Part shown: positions 22,398 through 38,268 of the stretch, in pieces
Numbering within the stretch: position 1 is the stretch's first letter
How the letters are laid out: each line of letters starts with the position of its first letter
From: Linnemannia elongata
Taxonomy: Eukaryota; Mortierellomycota; Mortierellomycetes; Mortierellales; Mortierellaceae
Assembly (NCBI GenBank): GCA_036320915.1
Contig: JAXBDG010000009.1
Coordinates: 2,294,001-2,358,000 of the forward strand
Reading direction: 5' to 3'
DNA length: 64,000 nucleotides
Position numbers and translations under genes: made by a program
Notes under the pieces: generated by a model
What the model saw: the letters and a program-made list of their open reading frames with translations, nothing else
What the model was told of the DNA's origin: nothing
Databases searched by the model: none

Positions 22398-22568
22398 ATG
22401 ATTCATCGCCTTCTTTTTACAGCTTTGGCATTGGCATCACTGCATGGCATTTTTTTTGGGACGCCGCCTTGCGAGGTCGAGAACAAGATCCTCCAGGTTG
22501 AAAGATCTATCGAAATCGGTGTCGAAAGATTTGCGTCTAAATTGCAGGATCTGGGCCGGTGGAGCTAG
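22398..22568 (+). CDS. Candidate 56-aa small secreted protein
   Basis: An ATG at 22398 starts MIHRLLFTALALASLHG, a good signal-peptide shape, followed by a 39-residue mature part (TPPCEVENKILQVERSIEIG, then LQDLGRW) with one Cys, ending at TAG 22566-22568. No family recognised. It overlaps the longer ORF at 22444-22974 in another frame, so at most one of them is likely real. The gene begins 96 bp after the GCR1-like stop, which leaves little room for a promoter. Confidence 0.28.
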   Translation: MIHRLLFTALALASLHGIFFGTPPCEVENKILQVERSIEIGVERFASKLQDLGRWS

Positions 22569-22974
22569 GGACCAGCGCGTGCGAACCCGACTATCAAAAA
22601 TATCCGTGACGACGTGGTTCGAGGACATGAAGCCGATCACAAAGGAGGATGTAGAAAAAAAAATATATTATGTGATCGCCAATGACCAAGGCAATGGGGG
22701 CAAACCCAAGAGGTGGAAAATGGCGCCAGGCGAAAACATGAAAAACGAGCACTCATCATCGGTACCAACCCGTAGCGACGCAAAGGATGTTGGTCAAAGT
22801 GAGAACTTCTCGAGTGAGGTGTTGGTGAACCCTGTCGTCCATGATCAAATCGACGACAAAGTCGTCAGCGGTATCGAAAACCATGACCCAATCAACGAAA
22901 ACTTCAACGTTATTGACACAGACCCTCAACAGTCAGAATTCGGGGTGTGTAAACAGAGGAAAAGAAAGAACTAA
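22444..22974 (+). CDS. Hypothetical 176-aa ORF
   Basis: An ATG at 22444 opens a basic N-part (MAFFLGRRLARSRTRSSRL) and an acidic, Asn/Asp/Val-rich second half, ending KQRKRKN with TAA at 22972-22974. There are no repeats and no known domain. The antisense frame is also open over 22437-22640, so length alone is weak support. It could be an exon of a larger gene, or chance. Confidence 0.25.
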   Translation: MAFFLGRRLARSRTRSSRLKDLSKSVSKDLRLNCRIWAGGARDQRVRTRLSKISVTTWFEDMKPITKEDVEKKIYYVIANDQGNGGKPKRWKMAPGENMKNEHSSSVPTRSDAKDVGQSENFSSEVLVNPVVHDQIDDKVVSGIENHDPINENFNVIDTDPQQSEFGVCKQRKRKN

Positions 22975-23556
22975 TAAGATAACACAATTCAAGATCCAGT
23001 CAGTAGAAGCAAGTCTAAGCAAAGCCAATGTTGAACGTCATCGAGCAGAGATACGATAGTGACTACAAAGATGGTACAAAGCATAGGCTGCGGTCATAAG
23101 GATTAAGGAAAAAAGCGAGAGAAGGGAGTATCCGCGTGAGAGGGTTTCGCACGAGACTGCAGAGGAGCAGGACGAAGGCCAAAGTACGTAAACAAATTCC
23201 AGCTGCGATCGACGGCGAGAAGGATTCGGAGACGACGAAGCGACAAAACAAGACAAGAAGGTTTTGCATACAATTGGATTGCCAGTGTTACTTTATTCGT
23301 GCACGTCTCGTTTTTCCTTTCTGTCATTTGATCGTAATGATAACACAGGGTTAAGCATGGGGCTAAGCACGCGCGTGACGATTTGGAACGCTTATGCGCC
23401 AACAGCATTGCAATAGTCTTCCTAACATCCTCATTCACACGCTCTCCTTTTCCCACTTTATGCTTCAAGAGGACTATTGTATATGTTCTTCCCCTCGTAT
23501 ACCGCCCCAAAAAAAAGATGCGAAAGGTAAAAAGTGTATTTCTTATTTGTGCTAGC
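22975..23556. other. Intergenic between hypothetical ORF and F-box gene
   Basis: The short frames on both strands overlap each other, and none has recognisable motifs. The right end probably carries the F-box gene 3' UTR. Confidence 0.4.
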
Positions 23557-25461
23557 TTAGTATACAAGGATATCAGGCCTGTTCTCTTTAATCCACTTGA
23601 AATGATCTGGTTCGCTCTTCTCAAGAGAGCCAGCAACGCCGACTGCATCGTCATACACCTCATTATCACGGTCCCAGTACTTCAGACCAGCAATCTTCTT
23701 CAGTCTCGGCCAGTTCTCGACCATCCACTGAACCTCAGCCAGCCCAATCCGATGTGCCATCTGAATGACCTCCAATTCCTCCAACTGCTTCAACCCGGCC
23801 AACTCGTCGAGTCCACTCTCTAGAGAGAGTTCCAAGCAGTTGCGATCAAAGTATGCATCGACAATCATTGTACGAATACCACGGATCTCCAACTGGGAGT
23901 ACTCGGGATGGTCCCAGTCACGACCGTATTTTCCTAGTTGCAGCCTCCGGAGATAGGTTAACTGTCCCAATTGTTTGAGGACTCTTCGTTGGACAGCGTG
24001 GCTCTCTTGCTGCGCGACAAGAATAGTGCCTGACGATGGGACTTGGGCTTGAGCTGCAGCAGGAACAGGACCAGGACTGGGATGAGGAAGAGGAATAGGA
24101 TGAACGAGAAACAAGTCATCCAAGGGAGTGATGACAACGTCTGGGCGTGGGATATTAAGGATCTTGCACTCAAACACCTCGAGCTGGTTGCATGCCCAAG
24201 AACTATTAATAATCCGCAAGGCATCCAGCTCCACCTCTTTGTAGGGTCGAAATACGGCGTCATCTTCCATGGTGTTGAGGGTGCGTAGAGTTGGGCTGGA
24301 GCACAGTATGGCTTGAAGGATGCTTCTCGAAAAGTCACAGCAGGCGGTCGAAAGGTGCTCCAATGTCGGTGCGTGCCTGAGGAATGCATCCTTGACGACG
24401 TTATCATCACTGGCGTAGGCTATGTGAGAACCACCATCCCGCGTCATTACGATGTTTTTCAGTGGTGGGGCGCGCATTAGAATCCGGGTGACAAGCGACG
24501 GCCAACCATGGGACATATCCAAGTGAGTAAAACCACTATCAGCCAAAGAGACTTCCTCCAACGCCTCATGATTGAGCCTCTCAGATATTTCCATCTGCAT
24601 CTCTCTCAACCTCGGATAGTTGTTCAGGAGTGGATACGACAGTTCACTGTCCGCGCACTTGAGGCATCCCTCCAAAGTCCCTAGGACGGAACCAGTCTGG
24701 GTCAGAGTCCTCATGGATGGGTTTTGCAGCAAGAAATAGGTGGCTGGGCCTCGTTGGTATAAATCGGCTTGTGGATAAAACTCCTTCAGCAATAAGAGTG
24801 ACTCCCCAGCGACATTGACGATAGACGGACAATCCAGGCAGTGTGAAGGAACGACCAGAAACTCCAGCTGCGGGTTGCGCTCGAGAAAAGAGACGAGATA
24901 TGTCTCGCCATCACTTTGCAACTCGGCAGGACTAGGCAATCTCTTGCTAGGTGAAAGAGATCCTGCCGTCGCGGAGGCAGAAGCGTCGAACAATCCTGTT
25001 CCAGTTGAGGAAGTGTCGGAGTCAAGAACTGTAGCTAATCGAGCAACCTGCTTCTGCCCAACACCGTTCGACCACCTCCTCCCCCTCGAACGCATTGCTA
25101 AAGTCCTGGGAATGGCCATCTCTCCTGTACGTTGATCGAGACTGTGGGCGACATCAAGGGAGACCAGGTTTGTGCAAGTGATGCCGGACTCGATGAAGGG
25201 TTCGAGGGCGATAGGGTCATATGCTCGGAGTACACGGATATGATGTCCGTTGCGGAGGAGTCCTGCGCGTCCTTCAAGAGTTTGGAATTTGGGGTAGGAA
25301 TCGTGCCGGTGGATGGTGATGGAGTGCCAGAGATGAGGGGTAAAGGTGTTGAAGAAGGATTTGTTGACGAGGCAACTGAGGGCCAGGTCGTGTTGAGAGA
25401 GGTTGTCGGCTATAAGTTGTGGTAGTTCGAAGATGTCGAAAACTTTGTCGATGGGTGCCAT
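23557..25461 (-). CDS. F-box protein with LRR-like repeats
   Basis: A single exon of 634 aa from the ATG at 25461. Residues 8-50 form an F-box: FDIFELPQLIADNLSQHDLA, then CLVNKSFFNTFTPHLWHSI, with the usual LP start and W near the end. The remainder is built of irregular leucine-rich segments (TNLVSLDVAHSL, LVTRILMRAPPLKNIVM, TLEHLSTACCDFS, LRRLQLGKYG, LKQLEELEVIQMAH), as in fungal F-box/LRR proteins. A Pro/Ala/Gln loop (HPSPGPVPAAAQAQ) interrupts near residue 460. Such proteins join the Skp1-Cul1 ubiquitin ligase through the F-box and pick substrates with the repeats; the substrate here is unknown. It is divergent from a second F-box gene 1 kb away. Confidence 0.85.
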   Translation of the reverse strand: MAPIDKVFDIFELPQLIADNLSQHDLALSCLVNKSFFNTFTPHLWHSITIHRHDSYPKFQTLEGRAGLLRNGHHIRVLRAYDPIALEPFIESGITCTNLVSLDVAHSLDQRTGEMAIPRTLAMRSRGRRWSNGVGQKQVARLATVLDSDTSSTGTGLFDASASATAGSLSPSKRLPSPAELQSDGETYLVSFLERNPQLEFLVVPSHCLDCPSIVNVAGESLLLLKEFYPQADLYQRGPATYFLLQNPSMRTLTQTGSVLGTLEGCLKCADSELSYPLLNNYPRLREMQMEISERLNHEALEEVSLADSGFTHLDMSHGWPSLVTRILMRAPPLKNIVMTRDGGSHIAYASDDNVVKDAFLRHAPTLEHLSTACCDFSRSILQAILCSSPTLRTLNTMEDDAVFRPYKEVELDALRIINSSWACNQLEVFECKILNIPRPDVVITPLDDLFLVHPIPLPHPSPGPVPAAAQAQVPSSGTILVAQQESHAVQRRVLKQLGQLTYLRRLQLGKYGRDWDHPEYSQLEIRGIRTMIVDAYFDRNCLELSLESGLDELAGLKQLEELEVIQMAHRIGLAEVQWMVENWPRLKKIAGLKYWDRDNEVYDDAVGVAGSLEKSEPDHFKWIKENRPDILVY

Positions 25462-26492
25462 CGGATGTACGTGATGGAGGTACTGGTGTGAATGTAAGAG
25501 CGGGAATGTGAGAGTGCGAAGGAGTTATTGATGTGAGGGAGAGATGTCGATTGAATGAATGTGAACTCAACGAAGTGTGATGGAGATGAAGACAAGAGAA
25601 GAAGAGACAGCTGATCGGACAGAAAGCAGAAAGAGAAGGTGAGCGAACCCTAGATTTAATTGGTCTCCAAGGCTTTTGCCACTACTTTCATTTGGTCGCT
25701 CAATTAGAAACGGGGAAATTTGCCACCACTTTCCCTGCAGCAGCAGACAAGCTAGCAAGAGTAAAGGGGCCGGTGGAGGTTTAGAAGAGGCGTTTATGAG
25801 ACGGACAGACAAGGCGCTTCCTTCGCGCATTGGTAATGGCTTTGTACGAAAAGCGGCGCAGAATAAGTACAAGTGAAGAGGGGAGAGCAAACCTTTGCAC
25901 TGGTTTGATCACTTTGATCAGATATTATTCTGTCCCTGAAACTGTATAGACAGTGCTGATAAAGAGAGACGATCCCCTTAAGATTTAAGATCCGCTCCAG
26001 GGTAAGCAGCGTCCTTTTCAGTTGTCTTTCCTGTCAGTCTTGACACATCTCTCGTTTGTTCATCAATTCCGCCAAAGCGCATCTCTCAAAAGGCGACCAC
26101 GACAAAACAAGAATACGCAATCAGGATGCTTTAAACACTCTTTTTGAATCGCTTCTCGCACATCATCAACTTGCAGGCAATGCAGACACGGTCTCAATCA
26201 ACAGGTTCGTCATGCTTTGTGCGCGAAAACGTATTTTGACATCAATTGCCACCAAAACCCAGGCTCAACTAATGGCAGAACAGCGCGATTGTCAGACCTT
26301 GCACCAGATCAGGATAAGGCAATAAGACATATTTTTTTCCGCATACGGCCATGAAGAATGACTTGAACGTATCCAATTGACGACCATCGAATGTTTCTCA
26401 CGCCTGTTGTCGTTAGCCATTTCAACAAAGTGTCGCCAACGACAAGGAAAACATAATAGCGCACTCCAAGAGATGAATTAGTAGCGCTGACT
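25462..26492. other. Divergent intergenic region between two F-box genes
   Basis: It should contain both promoters. The frame at 26056-26325 has ordinary composition but no ATG at its start, no recognisable domain, and I could not splice it in phase to the downstream F-box frame. I see no upstream exon that clearly supplies the missing start. Confidence 0.4.
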
Positions 26493-28007
26493 GTGTTAAA
26501 GCTACATGCATACCCTTATTTCACCGTCATAGGCCCAACTGGCCCAACCAACTCAGCTCACACGTCCAACTACACAAACCCCCTCGACCTTCCAGAGATC
26601 ATTGCACAAGTTGGATATTTCTTGACGCCATGGGACGAGTACTCTGATCTCTATGGCGTTGACCATTTCCTTTTTTCCCCTCACGACCTCCTGTCCTGCC
26701 TTTTGGTCTCCAAAACATGGTACAACGCCATCCTCCCTGTAATCTGGCGGACCTATGATGGCGGCGTAATGTTCAACATCCCTAACGACATTATCACCCG
26801 CCACAGCCATCTCATCCGACAAGTCTACTCCTACATTGATCACCCAGGACCCTTCAACTGCACTCAACTGCTGACAGTAGAGATAGACAACTATACGAGT
26901 ACGCTCCCGGACGCCAGGGCGGTACATAGGCAACTTGTTCATAACAACCCTAACATCAAGATGCTGACATGGACTGGATGCGATTACAACTCGCCTCTTC
27001 TGGAGGCTGACGACTTTGTGGGACTGTCTAGGCTTCAGGACCTTCACCTTCAAGGTTGGGATGTGTCCAATAGGAACCTGTTTGGGGCATTGATGGCTGT
27101 ATCCAGCAGCTTGACTTGCTTACAAATGGATGTGCTCACTGGACTGCGACCAGGCGATCTTTCACCATTGAGACGAGACTGCGGCGGCAACCATTCCATT
27201 TCTGCCGCGGAAGAGCGACTGGCCTTTCCTCGCCTCAGGTCTTTGGACATCAGGTTCAGCTCTGAGGGGACGTATAACTCGATACGGGAGCGGGAGTACT
27301 TTTCAGGAGTTCAGGAACTTGAGGACCTTTTGTTCGACTGCCCTCAGCTGGAGTATCTTTCTATGGATCTGCCAAGGAGAGCTGAGCTCGGCGGTCTTGC
27401 GGCCATTCTCCGCGATCGGTCCCATGTTATTCGCAGTGTGGCGATTTGGGGCGACAACCAGGTTGGCGAAGAACAGCTTGCATACTTCATAGGACGTGCT
27501 TTCACGAACGGATTGGTCGAGCTACAGTTGAATGCAGCAGGACTAGGGATTGAGCTGGCAGCGGCAATAGCAACATATGCACCGACTTTGGAGCGCCTGC
27601 ATATTACAACTGATGGAAAAATGGATGACAATGGAATACTGGAGCTGCTTGTCCGAGGGCAGAGGCTGAGAGATATTTCCCTATGCTGTAAAGCAACAAC
27701 CGGTGGAGAGGACACATTGTCGGTTTTGTCGAGCCAACCATGGGGATGCAAGGACGTGGAGAAACTCGAACTGGGGTTTATGATTACTTTTAAGAGTAAG
27801 GTTGTCATACGTGTACTGGACAAGATGACGAAGGCCGATCCGATCATGAAGGAGTGGACTTACAGGATGGGATACGATCGGTACGAAAGCGATCAACATG
27901 TCGTTGGAACACCTGATATGTTGCGAAGCTACCTGGGACTGATTCGAGGACTGAGCAAGTTGCGTGATGTATACCTTGGCTGTGTGAACTTTCGTCGAAG
28001 TCCATGA
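26493..28007 (+). CDS. F-box protein, start codon unresolved
   Basis: An open frame of about 500 codons to TGA 28005-28007. The text NPLDLPEIIAQVGYFLTPWD, then FSPHDLLSCLLVSKTWYNA and LPVIWRTYDG, is an F-box (about residues 30-90) in the style of Mortierella-like fungi. Leucine-rich segments follow (LSRLQDLHLQGW, SSSLTCLQMDV, RLRSLDIRFS, CPQLEYLSMDL, APTLERLHI). The role is as a substrate receptor of an SCF ubiquitin ligase. Oddity: the frame is closed by a TAG at 26457 and has no ATG before the F-box; the first in-frame ATG is at about codon 93, inside the fold. Either a 5' exon is missing from my view (acceptor candidates TCATAG at about 26532 or CTCAG at about 26555), or the copy has lost its start and is decaying. 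No stop or frameshift interrupts the body. Confidence 0.75.
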   Translation: MLKLHAYPYFTVIGPTGPTNSAHTSNYTNPLDLPEIIAQVGYFLTPWDEYSDLYGVDHFLFSPHDLLSCLLVSKTWYNAILPVIWRTYDGGVMFNIPNDIITRHSHLIRQVYSYIDHPGPFNCTQLLTVEIDNYTSTLPDARAVHRQLVHNNPNIKMLTWTGCDYNSPLLEADDFVGLSRLQDLHLQGWDVSNRNLFGALMAVSSSLTCLQMDVLTGLRPGDLSPLRRDCGGNHSISAAEERLAFPRLRSLDIRFSSEGTYNSIREREYFSGVQELEDLLFDCPQLEYLSMDLPRRAELGGLAAILRDRSHVIRSVAIWGDNQVGEEQLAYFIGRAFTNGLVELQLNAAGLGIELAAAIATYAPTLERLHITTDGKMDDNGILELLVRGQRLRDISLCCKATTGGEDTLSVLSSQPWGCKDVEKLELGFMITFKSKVVIRVLDKMTKADPIMKEWTYRMGYDRYESDQHVVGTPDMLRSYLGLIRGLSKLRDVYLGCVNFRRSP

Positions 28008-28783
28008 AGACATGTCCCACCGATGTGGACCTACTTCAATTGTTGATTATTCTCTGATACCTTTTATCCTTTGTTTGTGCGAGCCCGTTTGCCTGGTGTT
28101 TTTTTATTTTTCTTGTAGCAGTAACAGATAACATTCTCCTCAATTGCGCAGACGAAGTAGCGAGAAAAAAAAATAAAAAAGCAACTTTACACAATTGACT
28201 CAATCACACCCTAATACGCAAGTATATCCAGCCAAGCATACCAAATCTAACAATATAAACTATTCGAGGCAGCAGCCATTTTTGCTAAAGTCTCTCAGTA
28301 CTGCAAACATTCCACGCCCTTCCAGGTGATCTCAGCACTAGGAGTCACAGTATCGACTCGTGGGATGAATGCAATAAAAAAAAATGTGATATCTAATCTT
28401 GGACCGCCAACACTCTTGTCAGAGCAAGAGATTTACGAAATTTCCTTACATTTCCATTACATAAAATGACGCCGCGTGGAATAAACATGGAAATCAGTTT
28501 CTCAATAGTCATGGGCATTAACGACCTTAGGGGCGCCGTGCCTACGCCACCTCTACGGCGAGAGTTTCGGGTATGAAAGAAAACATAGTGTCGAAAAACA
28601 AGCGTTCATGCAAAGGAAGACCTGAGAGGAGAAAAAAAATCCGTTACATATAAACACAACAATGAGACGAAAAATGTTGGGCATTTTTGCCTTGATATTT
28701 TTCATAAGGGAAAAAAAAAAAAGGTCCAATCGAGGCGCATGCCCTTACATGTTTGTTACTTGACTCTTTTCTTCTACGCACTT

Positions 28784-28831
<48 letters not shown>

Positions 28832-29766
28832 GTCGAGAGCGACTTTCGTTGGTAGCTGTGTGAGAGCAAGGCTGGATACGCGTAACGATCTGATCACTCC
28901 AAGATACGACCCTGTTCTTTTAAAAAAGAAGAAAGGCATTCATTCTCCTGTCTCTCTTCGCCCTTTGTTGTCAGAGAAAAAAAAATGTAGCAAACAAGCT
29001 GCACCACGTCCGAAAAGTTGAAAAGGGTTTATAGAGTGAGAATGATAAACTCCCTTTCATAGGAAGATAACAAGAAAGGGAAAAAGTATCCTTGGAAGGC
29101 GACAAGGGCAGGGAGGATTGGGAGTATGAAAAAAGCGATAAACGAAACAGTCTACTAAAAATCGCATCGGTGATGGTGGTGGTAGTAGCGGGTGGGTTGG
29201 TATTGGTTATAAGGATGCGCCTCTCACGAATTGCTTCAAGAAAAGAATATACAAAAAGGCTGCGCAACGCGTTTTAAACAGGGAAAAAAAAAAAAAAAAA
29301 AGGTCTACATGAATGATGATGGTACTGGGAAATTTGAATAAGCTGGTGGGCTGTGTTCATGTGGACTGAGTGTCTGCTGCAAGTTATCGTAGGCCTGATC
29401 GCTGCTTTTAGGTTAGAACTTCAAAAAAAGTGGTAGCCAAAAACAAAAGGCCGCCAAGTTACAAATAACTTAAGCAAAGTAGGCAAAACAAAGTACAGTT
29501 GTAAACGACATCGGCTTTTACTTATTCATTAATACAATAACAGATCATAAAGCTAGTGTGCGCGTTCTTGGTGTCTCATAATTCATGAGCTTGTATGCCT
29601 TGGGTCGCTCCTCTCGCGTGCGCGCGATTCAAGAAAAGTGACTGCTGTTGGTTTGATGTTGATTTTTTTTCCTATGTTATGTATTTGGCCACCAAAACTC
29701 TCTTTTTCTCGCTTCCTCCATCAACACACAGGACATTACCCTCGACAACTACACTACACTACCAAA
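28008..29766. other. Intergenic with long homopolymers, no gene seen
   Basis: It contains a T46 run at 28785-28830, A8-A12 runs near 28190, 28380 and 28720, and an A18-type run near 29285. The short ORFs are tract artefacts. The last 100 bases (T- and CA-rich) are likely the 5' UTR of the ABITRAM gene. Confidence 0.5.
28785..28830. repeat. Poly(T) tract of 46
   Basis: An uninterrupted run of 46 T on the + strand. On the minus strand it is poly(A) and could be the tail of a retrocopy, but no element is recognisable next to it. Length in the assembly may be inexact. Confidence 0.9.
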
Positions 29767-31056
29767 ATGGATGAGCATGCACCCATCGTCTACGACCTGA
29801 CATCTTACAAGGAAGAAACAAAGTCCTGGAACGACGACCCTTCCGCCTACCTCTTGCGATACTATACCAAGCAATACTTTCTCGCAACCAGTAAGCGCCT
29901 CCTTTTTTTTCTTTTTTTTTTTTCTCTCACAACCAAAAAAGCAGCAATCCACAACGATACTTCAAGTAACGCCTCCAAAACAACGCCTCCCCCACCCAAC
30001 TCCGCTAACCCCACCCTCCCCTCCTCTTCTTCTCCCACTTGTGCACTCACCTAGACGGCAAGGACCTAAAACAAAACCCCACAACCCAAACACCTCAAAA
30101 AATCATCGATCTCCAAACTGGCCTTGAAGTCCTCCGAGGTGACCAATACGTTTACCAATCCCCCAATAAGCTCTGCATCATCGGTCTCGCGCCCACTCAC
30201 CCGCTCCTCGCCCAACCCGATCGGTACAAAGTCCTCAACATCCGCTTTGATGCAAAGATTGCGGGAGCCTTGCCGCAACCGACAGCTACTCCTGCGAACT
30301 CTAAGAAGCAACCTCCTCCACCTTGTCATGCGGAGACTGTCGTTTGTAAGATTGAAGCTAGAGACCTATGGGTGACCGCTAAGGAGGGGTCTGTGGAAGC
30401 TGCTGGCAAGGAAGAGGTGAAGGATAGTGAACTCAAGGTTGAGGCAGTGCAAAATAGCGAAGTCAAGGCAGAAGAACAGGAAGACAAGGATCGGGACATC
30501 ACCATGGCAGAAAGCACCTCTGCAGCAGCATCACCAGCTCCCTCCACGACCACCAACTCCACAGCAACCTCCAGATCAACAACCCCCGCACCACAACAGG
30601 AGAAGCGCACAGAATCAGTCGACCCCACACGCGTCATGTTTGTGGTCCGTGGATCCATCAGCGGCCACGTTATCGAACTCAACGAACGGCTCTTAAGACG
30701 TGGGACTTCAGAAATCACAGATCCTCTCGTCATCCAGACCATGCTCGAGAAGGTAAGGACTCCCTTTCTTACAAAAACAATCATTTATCGCTTGGTTCAT
30801 CCAACCTTCGTCCTTCGTAAAATTGCCCAAAGGTTTCTTTTTTATACATGTCATTAATAATTGGATTTTTTACAACAATTAGGCGTCGACACATGGATTC
30901 ATTGCGGTAGTGAGACCAAAGGTCGACAAGACAGAGATCGCGCTCAAGGATCTGTGCACAATGGACGACTACAACCTTTTGCGTGAAGGCAAATCCCTTC
31001 CTTCCTCTACTGCTACCGCCACCACCACTACCACTACTGCAGCACAGCAAGAGTGA
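29767..31056 (+). CDS. ABITRAM: ABITRAM (Simiate/FAM206) family protein
   Basis: Three exons, 29767-29890, 30055-30752 and 30883-31056, in phase, give 331 aa. Family blocks are visible in order: SAYLLRYYTKQYFLAT (YFTRWYK-like start of animal ABITRAM), SPNKLCIIGLAPTHPLL (about 80-96; ICVITLAESHPVL in animals), FVVRGSISGHVIELNERLL (about 225-243) and STHGFIAVVRPKVDKTEIAL (about 275-294). The fold is lipoyl/GCVH-like. Animal ABITRAM binds actin and acts in nuclear speckles and neurites; its role in fungi is unknown to me. The fungal protein carries about 100 extra residues of charged then Ser/Thr/Ala-rich sequence (about 140-215) and a polyThr C-tail, which explains its length against the usual 180. 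The start ATG follows a CA-rich leader. Confidence 0.85.
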
Positions 31057-31388
31057 GTGTAAGCAGCCATATAAAAATCATTGGAAAACGTCCTGCCTGT
31101 CTGTGTTGTTTTTGCGTTTTTATTCTTATCGGGGGTGAAGAGTAGGTTTAGAGGAGAGGTGTGGATCGTTTAGAAGTAAGAAGGACGGAAGACGCTCTGC
31201 TCATCGCAGTAGAGGAAGAGGAAGAAGAGGAGGGGAGGATAGAAAAAGGCAAGGGCACATGGAGCAATAAGGAGATAGAGATGAATTGAAAAATAATACA
31301 GGAGGGGGTAAAGTAATGTTACACGGATAAAAAGAAACTGAATTACAGGCGAAAAAAGGGGGGTGTTAAAGTGGAAGAGAAAGGATGA
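31057..31388. other. Convergent 3' region
   Basis: A 332-bp gap between the stops of ABITRAM (+) and the GCK kinase (-). A/G-rich; it presumably holds both 3' UTRs. No gene. Confidence 0.5.
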
Positions 31389-37156
<5,768 letters not shown>

Positions 37157-38268
37157 TGGGCTCGCCTCAAATCAAATCGAATGCGCTTTTTCTTAGGCCT
37201 GTTCTTATTTGAGTTGCTTGTGTGTGTGTGTCTGTGTGTATATATATATATGTGCGTGTGTGCGTGTGTATTGAGAGAGTGCAAGTAGAGTTGTTGTGTG
37301 TGAGTTTTGTGTTCAATGGTCCAAAGAACAAGAACTGTCGCAAAGTGATGATGTACAGGTGTTGAATGCCGTGGAATGTGTTGAATTGTTGGAAGGGCTG
37401 TTGTGTGCTGTTGTTGATGAAGGAGTGGGTGATGCGCGTGTTGGAGAAGAAAGTGAAGGAGGATAGTGAGAGGAGATACAGACAGGGATGTCTGGTTAAA
37501 GAGGAGAAGAAGAAAACGATGAAACGAATGTTCCTTAAGACGAGGAAGAGGAGGAGGAGAGGAGGTGGAGGGAGTGAGGGGGAAAAACTACCAGTCAAAA
37601 AGAGGGGTCACACGTGACCAAAGGCCTGTCTTCGCCTTTAGCTAATTCCTTTTCTTGTTCTTTCTTGTTTTTTTCCCTTCAGCGCTCCCTTCCCTTGGTA
37701 ATACTCACGAGCAATAGCAGCGAGCTCAAACGTTGTCATTGAGGGAGAGAAACAGTGCGGAAAAAAAAGGACACTCTCTTTCGATATCTTCATTTTTCTC
37801 TCGCTTGTTCGATCACGCAGACAAAAATACATAGCAAAAAAAAAGGAAGACGTCCATCCTCTCTCAAAAACTGAGCGCTCATTGTCCTGTTTTCTTTTTT
37901 TATTATTGTGTCCAGAACAGCGTCCAAGCGTCAGTCTATGACCTCTTGAAGACATTTCCCAATGGAACTCTGCCGTATCAGGAATAGGAAGGAAGGAGAT
38001 TGCGAAAGAATTTGAAAAAAGAAAGAAAAAGAGCTGGAAAAAAGAAAAAAAAAAGAAAGAAAAAGAAAAAAAGGGTCCGGAAAAAAAAAAAGAAAAAGAA
38101 AAGAAACGAAATTAAAAAAAAATGGGTGAGTGTATGGTTGCGCGATCCATGTTTTGTATGGTTGGTGTTGATGTTGGTTGTGGATGGTTTTGTTGTGGGG
38201 ATTATCTGTTTTACATACGTAACGCCAAGGCGTCAGAGTGGCGGAAAGACGCTGGGCACACTGACTCT
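37157..38268. other. Intergenic between kinase start and cyclin 3' end
   Basis: It contains TG and TA dinucleotide repeats (37219-37272) and a strongly A/G-rich block at 38005-38125. Likely promoter/5' UTR of the minus-strand kinase and 3' UTR of the cyclin. The Lys-rich plus-strand ORF at 38000 is an artefact of the A/G block. Confidence 0.5.

Noticed and set aside
26056..26325. 89-codon frame upstream of the second F-box gene
   Set aside because: No ATG at its start, no domain, and no GT site that splices in phase to the F-box exon.
28785..28830. Poly(T) as the tail of a LINE or retrocopy
   Set aside because: No reverse transcriptase, coding remnant or target duplication was found on either side.
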